Source of the DNA: Eutypella sp. D-1
Taxonomy: Eukaryota; Ascomycota; Sordariomycetes; Xylariales; Diatrypaceae
Assembly (NCBI GenBank): GCA_023313575.1
Contig: JAJTTP010000013.1
Coordinates: forward strand, 620,001-684,000
Length of the DNA: 64,000 bases
Direction of reading: 5' to 3'
How positions within the stretch are numbered: position 1 is the first letter of the stretch; the number at the start of each line of letters is the position of its first letter. Below are positions 52,809 to 64,000 of the stretch, in pieces. The translations under genes were made by a program, and so were the position numbers. The notes under the pieces are model-generated. The model worked only from the letters and a program-made list of their open reading frames with translations, was not told where the DNA came from and did not search any database.

Positions 52809-54431
52809 ACCCCCAACGTGCACGCCAGAGAACCATCTCCGCAGATGAAGGACACCAGGCGTGGGGGTCAAGGATCTCAGCCAGCCCGTCTAGACTTGTC
52901 CCAGCGAACAAGTCCCATTATTGGAAGCGTAGGCAGACGGAGGCAGGGATGGGGTAGGGTAGGACAGGGTAGATAGGTGAGGGATCTGGCTCACCGAGCT
53001 GACGGCTATATGACCTCAGCCTGGCCTCTCTACGTACCGGAACTACGGGGTACGCCGAAATGCTATTCTAGGCTGAGCTGCATGTTTTCCGCGTATATAT
53101 ATACATATGTATATCATATGACACGATAACTATTATATGAAAACCCATAAAGTACCTTTCTGGGCAAGCCCGCAGCCGAGGAGCCACAGCCCTACAAGAC
53201 AAGACATTTTTTACCAGACCCGGCTTGCCTTTTGCCTGTTACCATGACTATATGTAAGCAGAAGAAACGGCGCCAAGAACCGCCCCGGGTTGTTCTAAAA
53301 CGGAGAAACGAACGACGCGGAAACAGAAGCATGATGAATACGACATAACTGCCTTCCCCAGTAGCAAGCAACCCTTGTAAGCACCCCGGGTCTCACGCAC
53401 ACACGTACATGCATGTGTACGCAAGAGATTCTGTATTTGGGAGGACGGACCGGGGTGTGCTCCTTTGCTGTTGGACTTGGGTGTCCTTGTCCATGCTATG
53501 TATATGTGCGATGCGATACCTTTAATATATCTGACCGACTGGATGGGTAGGTGGATTAGCTTTCGGGCGTTTGGCTCCTCCGATCGCTGCCCAACTGCGA
53601 AGACAGGGAGATCGGGCCTGATGAAATGCGCCTGCCTGCCTCATTGTCACGTACGTAGGTTACGTTGGGATGTCTCGGAAGTACTGTACATTGGGCAAAG
53701 GGCAACTCTGTAGCATCCGAAACGCTCAAAGGACCCGACGGACTAACCCAACTAGGACGTTCTCAGGTCCATGATCGTGGGAGACGATGACTTGACTGTC
53801 TATCGCCGGGGGGGCTGGCATGCTTGGAAATATTTCGCAATATAGCGAAGAATAGACATGTTGACGTTTCCTACCTATCCTAGCGAGGCTGCAGAGTTGC
53901 AAGAATGTTGCATACGCACGTACGTGCATATTGCCTATCTACTTAGACGAATCGCCTTGTGCCCCTTCCCCCCCAAGAGCCTTCACGAGTGGCCGACGAG
54001 CGTGGAAGCATGGGCGCACAAGGAACCCTCATTGACCCGCATATGTATATATATGTATATGCGCTGTTTGAGAGAGATGGAAACCCCACAAGACTGACTG
54101 ATTGAACTGACTGGTCTGGGGTTGATCTCATAGAGCCCGCCTCATTGCTACATGATGGGGTAGCATTTCGTCTTCGACACAGACTCATCACACTTAATTA
54201 ACCCCCTTACACAGCCGCTCAGGCTCTCTACAAGCGAGCAGTGTGAATTGGTCGCCCCATTTGTGGGAGATGGACATGGGGCGCACAGAAACGGGCGCAC
54301 TCGCTGACCCCGTCGACTCACACAACGGATTTGTGTATGCACATAATGGACGCCCGCATAGGCTCGATCACGGTGGCAGCAAGAATACGATAGATGCCCA
54401 GGTGGAATTGCGCATGCAAAATCCGCATCTA

Positions 54432-54587
54432 CTACTTATCTGGATTTACGGTCGGGCTCTTCTGCGCCACGTTCTGCAGGAAGCCCTGGTTGGCAACCCC
54501 CAGTATGGTAGACGTGAGGAAGAGCACTGGTGCCGATAAGCTAACTTCGTAAGCCATATGGTTGCTGTATGCCGGCGCCCCCTCCAT
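54432..54587 (-). CDS. Possible 51-residue membrane microprotein
   Basis: A minus-strand frame of 51 codons (MEGAPAYSNHMAYEVS, then a hydrophobic stretch VLFLTSTILGVA and NQGFLQNVAQKSPTVNPDK). It has protein-like composition with one likely membrane helix. No homologue is recognised and no intron partner was found downstream, so it could be a small gene, an exon of a decayed gene, or chance. Confidence 0.2.
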   Translation of the reverse strand: MEGAPAYSNHMAYEVSLSAPVLFLTSTILGVANQGFLQNVAQKSPTVNPDK

Positions 54588-55374
54588 GGGAATGTGGCTG
54601 TTCGATATCCTATTTCTTATCTTCGATGCAACAACCCCAATAAGTGGTAGCTGAGCTAGATGGCTTGCGGGATGGGTACTGACTTCAATGCGTGCTATTT
54701 ATGCTAGGCTGTATGCTATTTCTGTCCTACCCGGACGATAGATCAGATCGGTCAGCCAAAACATTTACTGCATACGTCTGTGATGCGCCTATGGCTTGAT
54801 AAGATGCATAGGAGGCACCGCGATAGTACATGCGGCAGTGTCCGCGGGCAGTCGTCAGATCTACCTGAAGACCGGGGACTTGTTTGAAGCGAATCGGCTA
54901 GGCACGTGTTGATGAAGGTCAAGTACGTAGATAGGAGGTGGTTGTTTGAGTTAGGCCCCTATCATATTGCGGCAGTTGGGTTTGCTTGCTATTGAGCGCA
55001 CCTCATATAGATCAATCTATGTAGGAAATCATAAATCCTATTCTCTGTATTGTGATTAAGGACACTAGGAAACTTCGACTGTTACCTCTTAGCCCCCTGG
55101 TATCTTTAGCACGATCTGTAAAAACGCGGCACACACCTCCATTCGATCACAAGCATGTCGGTAATGGGGTTACGGAAAACATCGTTCATAACTATCTACC
55201 TATGTGAAAGGACGTAGACGTGATCTTTCTTGTCTCGTAAAATGATAATGCTGGCGACATTGGGCTGTCGTAGCCCAGTACATCCAAACAAATACCAAAA
55301 TCCCCTTTGAGGAATAATACGAGGCGGCTTAGATCATAGCCGTAGATAGCTTGACGGCAAATCAAAAGTCTGCA

Positions 55375-58300
55375 TTAAATCTCAGGAGAATCAGGCGTCA
55401 GAGGAGACTGAAAGTCGACATCCTGCTCAGCCTTGATCTCAGGATCACTCTGGATTTCATCCTCGGAAACCTTAGTAACCGCATTGTCACCGTTACCCTC
55501 ATTAAGAGGATTACTCTCCGTCGTTCCTTGTTTGATACTGGGTTCGGGCTGCGGCTCGTCGCCATCTGCATCGCCATCTGCATCGCCATTATGATCCGAA
55601 TCATCGGTGACAATGGAAACCCCCTCTGTAACCGTGATGGTCTCATTGGATTCTTGGGGTTTGTTGTCTTCCCCAGTACCGTTTGCCTCATCCCTATCCT
55701 CGGACTTGACTTCTACGTCGGAGACGGGGACATCCGACATCTCTACGTCCTCATCTTCATCCTCGACCACTTCATTCTCATATGAGTCGTCATTGAAATC
55801 AACACCCACGTTGGATATAGACTGAGCATCCATCCTTTCCTGCTGCGCAACGGTTATGCCACTGTGTCGGGCTTCTTGATCGAAGGCTTCCTCAATCTGG
55901 GCATTAGATGAGTCGGTGGTGAGGCCATCAGGCAAAGTATCCTTGACGCCTTTCTTACCCGAACCTTCCATGTGCTCCCGGGCGGCCTCGACGTCCTGGT
56001 CTGTCTGTGTCACCTTGGCGAGCTGCTTCTGCAGTGTCTTGCGGACGTCCTCGTCAGCGAGGGAGAAGTCGATCTGGGGCAGGGGCAGTATATCTATGGG
56101 GCCTGTGGTGAGCCTCACGCGTAGCATCAGCTCTACGGCCCGTTCAAGCACGGCTGGCTGTCGCAGGTCCTTGACATGCCAGACACGCCTCGTCTTGTTG
56201 CCGTCGTCGATGTTTCCAAATGACAGCTCTCGGCGCAGGTTATTCTTCTCGTGGCTAAAATAGCTCTTCGCCACACGTGGCAGCATCTTGAACTCGGCAT
56301 AGTACTCGCTGCGCGTCCTGAGCGCGAGGAAAGCCGCCAGGCTATTGGGGTCTTCCTCAGGGTTGAGGGAGAACCATCCAGCGGCGCCTGATTTAGCTTC
56401 AGGCTGTGGTGGAGTTGCCGTACGAGTTACGGGTTCGGCCCCAGACTCAGCTTGCTCCTCAGACTCGTCATTGGCCTCTTCTTCATCCTCCACGGGCTCC
56501 CCGTCTTGATCATTCGGGGAGAGTGCTGAACCATCGTTGAGCTTCCGCTGCTTTCCTGGTGGTCCGCTTTCCTCAGTATTTCCGCCATTGGTCTGGATAT
56601 TGGGTTCATTAGCGGCCCGGTATAGCTGGGCCCTTGCATTTTTCGCATTACGGGTCTCGCTGTACTCGTCAAGAAGTACGTTCATGCCCGCTACTAATTT
56701 CGAGGCCTCCGGCCTCTGCCACGTGGCGTCGACCTCGGACTGGAACAGATTCAGGATATCAACCAATACGTCGTTCATGGAGCCGTGGGCTCGAGCGGCG
56801 AGCTCAGGAAGTAACTTCTCGACCTGGCGACTCTCACGGAATGTGTGGTGGGAGTTGCGGACCTTAATCCGGGTCACATGAACGTTCGACATCTGGCCGA
56901 CCCGGATAACGCGGTGCACGGCCTGCCACTGAACGGGCAGGCTGGACGCCTGACTAGCCACCAGAACACGCGAGCAATTACGGTGCAGATTCGCGCCCGC
57001 AAAGCCGACCGTGTACATTTGGATGAGGATCTGGCACGAGTGCTCGTCCTCTGCGTTGAAGTCAGCGGCGAGTTCCCGGCGCGCCTCCTGAGAGAGGTCG
57101 GCGTGAAAGGTGCGGCAGTTAAATCCGAGGAATTGCAGCACGAGCTCGTAAAAGTAGGCCAGGATTGGGCTAGCCTCGGTGATGAGAAGCTTCTTGATCG
57201 TTCCTCTTGACTGCTCCTTCTCATCAAGGATATTCTCCTTGATATAGTGTAAGATATAACGGAGGACCGGCGAGTAGCGCACTGCTACCTTGAGGACGCT
57301 TAGGGCTGTCTCAGGTTTTGGATCGTAAGGCTCTAGCATGAATTGGACGAGGCTTTTGAGAGTAACCCGGGCACGTCGCATGATTGTGATATTGCCTGCG
57401 GTGGTACCGAACCCGTTCCTCGATAAGAGGTTATCTAGTCGGAATACACCCACGGAGGCGGATGCGATTTGAAGGAGTCTATAGGTGCCGGTTATGGATT
57501 GGATTGATCTGGCCTTTCTCGCGGAGTTGCGCGTCGCGGCAAGGCTGTTGACAGTTTTGATATAGTCTCCGAGAAGAGAGGCATGAATGGTCTGATATGC
57601 CTTGTCCAAGTCGGCGTCGAGCTGCAGCTCGACAGTACCATGTTCAACTTTAGGAAATAGGCCCTCAAGAGACACCGTGTTAATCTCATCCCAGCTGGCA
57701 GAGAGGGACGAACTGGGGGATCTTCTCAGAATTGCGAGGGACTCGAAGTATTTGAGATAATCGCGAACAAGCTGAATGTCGTGGGCAACGCCGCGGTTTC
57801 TACAAAGCATCTTGGCCAATAGTCCCGGTCTTCCTGCCACCAGGCGCATGTCGTCTGATGCTACCGTATCGTCGAGGTTCTTCAAGTCTTGCAGCTTCTT
57901 GATCGTCTGCTCCATCAGGTTCCAAGTCGCAGGTTTGTGGGTCTTGAGATACTCGGAGGGGGCAGGCCAAAGTATACGAGCCAGTCCCATCAGATCTGTC
58001 AAGGAGTTTACGGCCGGCGTCGCCGTTACTAGGAGGGTGAACTGACGATCTAACAAAAATATGGACTTCCAGTTCCGGGTGATGTCGTTCTTGACCTTGT
58101 GGGCTTCGTCGACGATGAGAACGGAGAACTTCCGGCCAAGTTCTGTGAACGTAGATGTATAATTAACTTTGCCCAATGGGTCCCTCGAGACGTCCACGGT
58201 GCGATTTGAGAATGTGTCGATAGACATGATGATGATGGCTTTGGAGGCCCGCTTGTCTCCCTCTTTCCAAACATAGCGTACGTCCTCCGGCCATTCTCCA

Positions 58301-59482
58301 GAGAACTCTTCCGTGTTCAGGGTTCGGACTCTACCGGAGGGATGCTTTCGAAATTGAAGACCATTGCCACTCGTGATGATTTTGGTGATAGTCTCAGGGT
58401 CGGTGCTCTGGCAGATCTCTTCGACCCATTGGGCCGCGACAGTGGCGTTCGGGGCCAGGACGGCCATGGGGCGGTGTGCCTGTCGTGTTCCGCGTCCTTC
58501 CCCTCGCACGACATTGAGCCTGTGTCCTGCCATAAGTTCTAGGCAGGCTATACATGATAATGTCTTCCCCAGTCCCATGCTGTCTGCCAGAATAGCTCCA
58601 GAGTATCTAGGAGCGCGGAGCTTCTTCCTTATTTTTGCATCATCTTTAGGTTGAGGCATTGGGTCGTCAGTGTCTGGATCAATCACTTTCAACGGTGGGA
58701 GTTCGCCGAGAAATCTGGATAGGATCCAGACAATACTGTCGTTTAAAGAGTCAGTGTCTATAACGGAAACTTGGGGGTGATTATTATTTCCTCACCTAGT
58801 GACCTGGTTGTCAAGGAATCCCTCCTTCCTCCCCTCTTGACCGTCAATTTTAGGAAAGAGCGGCGATCTCCACATGGCCAATTTATCACTGCCGTAGTTG
58901 CCACACTTCTCCATCCTAAGGTACTTGACACAGGGCTCTATCGGGGGGCCGAGGCTATTGGGCGAGGCAGCGACCAAAGTTTGAGCTGCTGAATTCACAG
59001 CATGTACGACTTCACAGGAGCGATCCTGGGGTGTATGGTCCTAAGCTATGGTGAGCACATTGGAAGTAAGAGAGGCAAAAGTACTTTGAACTTACGTCGG
59101 CATCAATGTCCCGCTGAGCATCCGCTCTGATAGCTCGAAGAATCTTCTCCGGGTTTATGGCAGCCATATCCGTCTCCGCCATAGACCCAATATCCCCAGA
59201 AGTTGCAGGCTCCTTATAAATGCCAGGGGGATACGACTGCAGAATCTGCTCGATCGCCCAGTGGGCGTAAGTCATTCGATCCTTCCGTTTATTCTTGCGA
59301 ATAAGATGCCCACTGAAGAAGCGGGTAATCTGCTCGGGGGTCTTGGGAGGGGAGGAGTAAGGATCCCAAGGGCCATCTTGCACGGACTGGATAGCAGGTT
59401 TCTGAAGCTCTGACTCAATACGTCCTTTCCAGAATTTAGTCTTCCCTGGCTTAGGTCGCAGAGGCTTCTGGCAGGGATCCAT
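55375..59482 (-). CDS. SNF2-family DNA-dependent ATPase/helicase
   Basis: A large nuclear SNF2-like ATPase, presumably acting on chromatin or DNA. Three exons (59482-59096, 59040-58796, 58735-55375; introns 55 and 60 bp) give 1330 residues. The joins read RDIDAD-DHTPQDRSCE and QVT-RSIVWILSRF. Helicase part 1 has the Walker A motif ADSMGLGKTLS with Lys268 and the DEAH box VDEAHKVKN at 420-423, then LLVTATPAVNS. Helicase part 2 includes KLLITEASPILAYFYELVL near 720, TVGFAGANLHRNCSRVL and PVQWQAVHRVIRVGQMSNVHVTRI, the motif V/VI region with a Val-Gly in place of the usual Gly-Arg-Gly-Gln pattern. The last 350 or so residues are strongly acidic and low in complexity. It belongs to the fungal Snf2-like proteins of unclear subfamily. 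It borders the AT-rich relic tract at the right end. Confidence 0.9.
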
Positions 59483-60320
59483 AGTACGCGAATGGGAATA
59501 TGAGGTTTTGTAGATCGTGCGGTTTAGTTATGAGGTAAAATATTTTGGTTATTGATGATAATGAAGATGAGAGGAAAGATGGTTGGGGCGGGTGGAGGGT
59601 AGGTTGACAATAGGATGTAGATGTTGTCAGTTGGGTAGATGGGGAATTGGGAGTTGGAAGACGTTAAGCTATTGTCAACTGTGCTCATCGGGAATGAACC
59701 AAGTTGTCAAATTTTTTTACGCATCTAAATACCGTTCAGGGAAAGAGCCACTCACCTTGCTTAGAGGGTGGTTATTCGAAAGTCCGAAGATGTATAGATA
59801 GAATAATCAGGGCCGTCGGCTGTTATCCCATGAAGGTATTGTTGATAGAGACGCTAGAACATGATTATCCCAATTTGACTACATAGGCAGGATAGGTTAT
59901 GCCCAACTACATAAGTGGCAAATGATATAGTAGCAGGACATCATATCCAAGACAGTAACTTCAAAGCCATGTCGGTTGGCCTATTGGTATCTGGTCACTT
60001 GGGTGCATAATGATGGTAGTGTCAGCGCCGATGGATTGCGACGATGGGGCTACCAGTCATGGAAGAATTACATCTTGCTTTATAAACCGCAAGGTCACTT
60101 CTGCAGTAGTTAAGCCCGGGTTGACCCAAAACAGCTCATCATCATTCAATATAATATTCTTGCTGAGGCTGGAAAACAACGTGGGCTAGGGAAAGCATTA
60201 GTCCATCATCCATCTTTCACTGGTCTCCGGCACATTTATCTGGATAAGCCGAACACATTATTAACAGAAGGGTTGATACATGAAGCCTTCACCTATAGTG
60301 AGCCAAATATCTACGAAGTA
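59483..60320. other. SNF2 gene upstream region
   Basis: Promoter side of the SNF2 gene and the beginning of an AT-richer zone. No gene was seen. Confidence 0.4.
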
Positions 60321-60329
60321 ATTTTATAT

Positions 60330-60880
60330 GATCATTTTAATCCATACCGTCGCCTTCGCTGTCGTCCGGGCCTCAAAACTCTCGTTTGACTTTGAGTTGA
60401 CGAAGATGCCTGCCATCCTTAAAGGCCTCGCTGAGGAACATGAGAAGGGGAAGCTTTATGAAAACCCTGAGAAGGACCTCATCCTGGTCTAGACTCTACC
60501 TCGCGCAGTTGCCGCTTCTCAGGTGCCAAAGAGAATTGGCAAGGTGCCTGGCTCGGGAGCATCTCGAACCGCCAAGCTCGACACTCACAAAGCTCTGAAT
60601 CATGCACATAATATTTTTATCGGGTATATGTCTGATGGGCTGACGCCCGCTTTCATCAGACATTCTCCTGCTCCGATACCCATATAGAAGGCCACTTCCC
60701 AACCAAGTATGGGAGAGGAAAGGGCAAGCCTCGCCTCAGCGACATTCAGAAGGCGGCCTGAGCGTCTGATACGTCCGTTCTTGATGACACTGACGTCCCC
60801 CGGAATAACCGAATCGGAATAGATCCTAATGATCGGGTTGTAATAACTATAATTTTTGCCGTATAATCCAAGAGTAAAAC
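60330..60880 (+). pseudogene. Decayed coding remnant, family unknown
   Basis: On the plus strand a protein-like reading (FELTKMPAILKGLAEEHEKG, then VPKRIGKVPGSG and YMSDGLTPAFIRHS) is cut by TAG codons near 60489 and 60685. It continues after a frame change as HFPTKYGRGKGKPRLSDIQK, a stop, and DDTDVPRNNRIGIDPNDRVV. The codon-like composition ends where a very AT-rich block begins near 60840. This suggests a broken gene or part of a mobile element. I do not recognise the family. Confidence 0.35.
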
Positions 60881-61472
60881 AGTTATTTAAAAGATAAAAA
60901 AGCAATTATTTAACTTTTTCAAAAAAAGATTTATAAAGCAATAGGTTATAAAATAATCAAATGACCACTTTTTTTTCACTGAGGCATGGTGGGTGGTGGC
61001 TTATTTATTTTGCCTGCCCCTTAGCATAGGCCTAGGGGCCCTTTTGTCACGGTCAGTTAAGCCTCACTTTGATGGGGTTATTTATTAGGGGACAGGATCG
61101 GATATAAAAGATCAGATCACCTTAACTTCGAGGATATGTATAGGTCGGGCACCCCCCTATATTCACTACGTGCTAAGGCTAAATATCTACTATATCTGAG
61201 CGTTATATGGTCTCTTATTCGCGCCGCCTTTCACTCTGGTACCATCATCCCCTAGCAGTCTTTCTTAAGGCTTAAAAGCAGTAGTAAGCCTGTGGCGTCT
61301 GACGCAACAGCATAATTGAGAATATTACACCAAAAAGCATCCGAAGATAGGCTCTGTGCAATCTATACTTTATACTATGCTATTACTGTCACGTATGAGA
61401 GAGATCGCAAGATATAGGCAGGAGTAATCTCATTATATATATATATCCGACCGAATATCGTACCTAAGGGTT

Positions 61473-61498
61473 TCTGCTTCGCTACGTCCGATCCTCCC
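61473..61498 (+). repeat. Copy A of a 26-base repeat (CpG form)
   Basis: It matches 63253-63278 over 26 bases except at two CpG sites, which are TpA in the other copy. Confidence 0.6.
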
Positions 61499-61726
61499 CT
61501 GGAAGCCCCAATGAACGAGGCTGAATTTGATTGTGGCATGTGCGTAATTGTAACAAGGGCTAGTGTCTAGGGCTTGGATATGAATCAGAACAACCAATAA
61601 TTCTTCTGTGGTCTCGAGGGCCTTAGGTCTTCTCCTTTCGATCAATCTAGTGGGAGATTTAGGTCCTATATATATACGAATGACGGCTGGTACGTACCAC
61701 CATCGAAGTATTCTGTTACAGCCGTC

Positions 61727-61981
61727 CTAACCGTCATATAAGTCGTTGGTGGTGATCTGCACTCTAATGCCTTCCGTTTGCAGCCATAACTGCAGATACG
61801 CTGCATGATTCCAAATATCATACATTTGCCAAGATCTTATCAAACCGTGTGACAGTATCATGAAGGTAAAGTGAAGTCCACTCAACAAGCTGTTACGGTT
61901 GCACCATACCGTTGCGCCATCGGGGCCAAAAGATTGGTGAATGATTGCAATGGTGGCAATCATACTGGTGCTTACAGCCAT
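61727..61981 (-). CDS. Uncertain 84-residue ORF
   Basis: Starts ATG at 61981 (MAVSTSMIATIAIIHQSF) after a TATATATATA run and ends TAG. It is moderately hydrophobic with no recognised domain, lying 50 bases downstream of the 62031-62414 frame on the same strand. It could be a separate small gene, a fragment of the same decayed gene, or chance. Confidence 0.2.
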   Translation of the reverse strand: MAVSTSMIATIAIIHQSFGPDGATVWCNRNSLLSGLHFTFMILSHGLIRSWQMYDIWNHAAYLQLWLQTEGIRVQITTNDLYDG

Positions 61982-62030
61982 ATATATATGTGACCCCTAT
62001 TTGTGAACCCCTGGACATATAGTGGAGAAC

Positions 62031-62414
62031 CTATACGGGTGACGAATCCGTAACACAAGCGCTCTTTTCAAGTGTATTTTCTTCCCCTGGCTGCTTTTTT
62101 GCCCAGCGCCCTTCGACTCCTGTCATGAGGGCCGCAATAAGGTAGTGAACGACTGTGTTGATGGCCAAACTTGGGTACCACATGGGCCACCAATCTCCAA
62201 CATCAAGCGCGACGAATGCATCCGATATGGTGGTCAAAATGTGAAGACCCACGAAGAATTCCCAAGTGCGTCTGTGATAGAAACAACGCAAGACGCGGGC
62301 CACGCGGCTCGATTCGGGGGGGGCATTGGGTGCTGGTCCGGCGCAGAAGTCTTCGATAAAGAAGGCATATGCGACAAAGCTTGGAATAATCCCAAAAAGT
62401 GCGATGAATGGCAT
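62031..62414 (-). CDS. Small multi-pass membrane protein, function unknown
   Basis: 127 residues from ATG at 62414. Three hydrophobic segments are visible: FIALFGIIPSFVAYAFF near the start, FFVGLHILTTISDAFVAL, and WYPSLAINTVVHYLIAALM. A charged tail ends the protein (GRWAKKQPGEENTLEKS). Pro-rich and Arg/Cys-rich loops lie between the helices. The frame is open upstream to about 62560 without another ATG, so either the gene has an upstream exon or it has lost its true start. It lies in an AT-rich zone. No family is recognised. Confidence 0.4.
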   Translation of the reverse strand: MPFIALFGIIPSFVAYAFFIEDFCAGPAPNAPPESSRVARVLRCFYHRRTWEFFVGLHILTTISDAFVALDVGDWWPMWYPSLAINTVVHYLIAALMTGVEGRWAKKQPGEENTLEKSACVTDSSPV

Positions 62415-62459
62415 CGTCGGTAGTGTGCTCGGGTATAACTTTGGTTTTAGCGACTGCAA

Positions 62460-63140
62460 GATTCCGGGCTTTTTGTTTCGTAGTTGATAGGCGCTGTTAT
62501 CAGGAATCAGAATAACGGACAGATTCGTGGGAGATTTAGAGTGATTGTATAAATTTTAAACTGGTAACAATGATGTTAATAGGGCAAGAGAAATTGGTCG
62601 TTTGCAGAAAGAAATAATAAGCGGCGGAAGTATATTTATAACTCTAGTTTTACCTATAATTTAGCATTTAATACAGCGTTCTAAACGCCTTCATAGAAAC
62701 AACTGTATAATGATAAACTTTATCAATGTGCTTGCAAATAAAAGGTAAGGTTTTGCATATGCAGGATCATATCTAAGTAATAAATGTAATTAAAGAGTAA
62801 AGTTGCCAGGAGCATTAGTAGCAATACTTCCTCTTGTTCACTAGTTACGATGGGCAAGTGTAACGAAGTACACTTGAATGTATATGCTAGAAGATGTAGA
62901 AAGGATAATATATATTGATCGTTAGCCAATTAAAAGAAATACTATCTAAGATGGGAGGGATCCTATACCCATTATATAGAAAAGGGGTTACCACCTGAAA
63001 GGGGTGGGTCGAAAAAGGGGTCTGAGCGAACCTTTATCTCCACGTGACCGTTATCAATGAAGGGGTTTATCTTGGAATGGGTGGGTTATCCCTTCGCGAT
63101 CACGGCCTTTAATTTCAAGATGTTTGAATTAGTGGCGGTA
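62460..63140. other. AT-rich tract
   Basis: Markedly richer in A/T than the left part of the window, with no open frame worth calling. Confidence 0.6.
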
Positions 63141-63144
63141 ATGA

Positions 63145-64000
63145 TGTTGTAGAATCTAACTTAAGTTCTACAGTCCCAATGTGAGCCCGGTCGGACCGTT
63201 GAAATAACACCACTGGAGTAGGGCCCCCCCTACCAGTACTAACTTCAGGTCCTCTGCTTTACTATATCCGATCCTCCCTACTATAAAATAGCTCCACTTG
63301 AGTGAGCCTCAACTTTACAGTTATCGCTGTGAAGAAACGATGTATTGCAACTTCGGCACTCTAGACGCTGTGCCCAATCTTCTGAAGTTCGCCTACCGTG
63401 TCACTACTACTGGGCAGGTACAGAGGTTCGCACACTGTCTATAGTGAACGAGACTACGGTAAGAGTAGTCCTACCAGCCAAGGACACCATCTTTGGACAA
63501 GACAGTGCTAGAGACAGCAAGTGGGACTTGAGGAAGTTAACCTTTAGCAGAGTCAACTGTGACAATTATTGCAGCAGTCAGTGATGCCAGAGTTGAGATC
63601 CGTCCAGTCTCTTCCTCACTCCTATAGACACGCAGAGCACGTAACACAGTGACCACGATATCTTATATCAAGCGCCCCCCTCCCCCCACCCCCCCGAACA
63701 ATCTTGACCCTTACGTTCAGCAAAAAAAGGGGATGTAGTCCCCGGAGAATACATGTATATTATCACCTCCACCAACACTCGGATAGGGCTTTATCGCGTG
63801 TATATAAGTAGGTACGTCTCCATCTTCTGAAATAAAGGTTTGTTCATTATCACTGTCATTCTTCGCGTTAGGTGATGTAAATACCAATATACGAACCCAC
63901 CATTACCGGAGCAACTCCTTGCAGGATTGCCGCAAACCGAACCAGAACCCGCTGAAACCCAATCCAAAACGCATGAACTACGATAATACCATCAAACCCG
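63145..64000 (+). mobile_element. Possible LTR-type retroelement remnant at right edge
   Basis: The segment opens with TGTTG near 63146 and holds an inverted GTAGAA/TTCTAC pair. It has TATA-like words at 63281-63290 (ctataaaata) and 63799-63808 (tgtatataag) and an AATAAA-type signal near 63831. From about 63890 a Pro/Glu/Gln-rich reading (PPLPEQLLAGLPQTEPEPAE) appears before the edge, with one stop. CAACA occurs at 63773-63777, but no target-site duplication or primer binding site could be shown. This is a guess from layout, not proof. Confidence 0.25.
63253..63278 (+). repeat. Copy B of a 26-base repeat (TpA form)
   Basis: Same as 61473-61498 except that both CpG dinucleotides are TpA. Confidence 0.6.

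Larger units (their letters stand above)
50593..55374. other. 4.8 kb intergenic between convergent genes
   Basis: No well-supported gene. It holds CCAT/CCAG reiterations at 51420-51482, a four-copy CTTCTG hexamer at 52785-52808, AT runs near 53093-53120 and 54040-54062, and a 51-codon minus-strand frame at 54432-54587 listed on its own. Confidence 0.5.

Noticed and set aside
54035..54065. Apparent palindrome in a TATATGTATATG run
   Set aside because: The arms are direct, not inverted, when written out; only AT-rich simple sequence.

Overview
The window is nuclear DNA of a filamentous ascomycete, most likely a Sordariomycete. The protein-coding genes are split by short spliceosomal introns (49 to 146 bp, nearly all GT-AG). 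The proteins are of fungal type: Atg2, Atg5, a Zn2Cys6 regulator, Dal5-like and ATR1-like MFS carriers, Rrn10 and a Rad28/CSA-like WD40 protein. Exons, especially of the amine oxidase and the acyl-CoA dehydrogenase, favour G/C in third codon positions. No bacterial operons, tRNA, rRNA or CRISPR arrays were seen. All exon joins were worked out by hand from splice signals, frame continuity and recognised family motifs.

Layout. 1-1806: 5' end of ATG2 (minus strand), cut by the left edge. 4084-6212: FAD polyamine/amine oxidase (minus, 4 exons). 9155-10788: cytochrome b5/acyl-CoA dehydrogenase fusion (plus, 2 exons). 11906-14519: ATR1-like MFS drug transporter (minus, 4 exons) broken by one in-frame TAG. 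15341-17961: Dal5-type anion/cation symporter (minus, 11 exons). 20441-21657: ATG5 (plus, 4 exons). 24521-28136: Zn2Cys6 transcription factor (minus, 6 exons). 28137-47437: a 19.3 kb stretch with no gene I can support. 47438-48437: RRN10-like UAF subunit (minus). 49088-50592: CSA/Rad28-like WD40 protein (plus), divergent from RRN10. 55375-59482: large SNF2-family helicase (minus, 3 exons). About 59.5-64 kb: an AT-richer tract with decayed coding remnants, two small uncertain ORFs and a repeat pair that differs only by CpG to TpA changes, which suggests relics of mobile elements altered by repeat-induced mutation or methyl-C decay.

Function. The left half holds two core autophagy genes only about 18.6 kb apart: Atg2 (lipid transfer at the growing phagophore) and Atg5 (Atg12 conjugate, E3 for Atg8 lipidation). 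They are separated by oxidative metabolism and transport genes. The right half groups a Pol I initiation factor subunit, a transcription-coupled repair factor and a chromatin-type ATPase. I see no operon-like pathway or obvious secondary-metabolite cluster. The most unusual items are the long gene-empty tract, the single nonsense codon in an otherwise intact transporter gene, the linked autophagy genes, and the CpG/TpA repeat pair at the right end.
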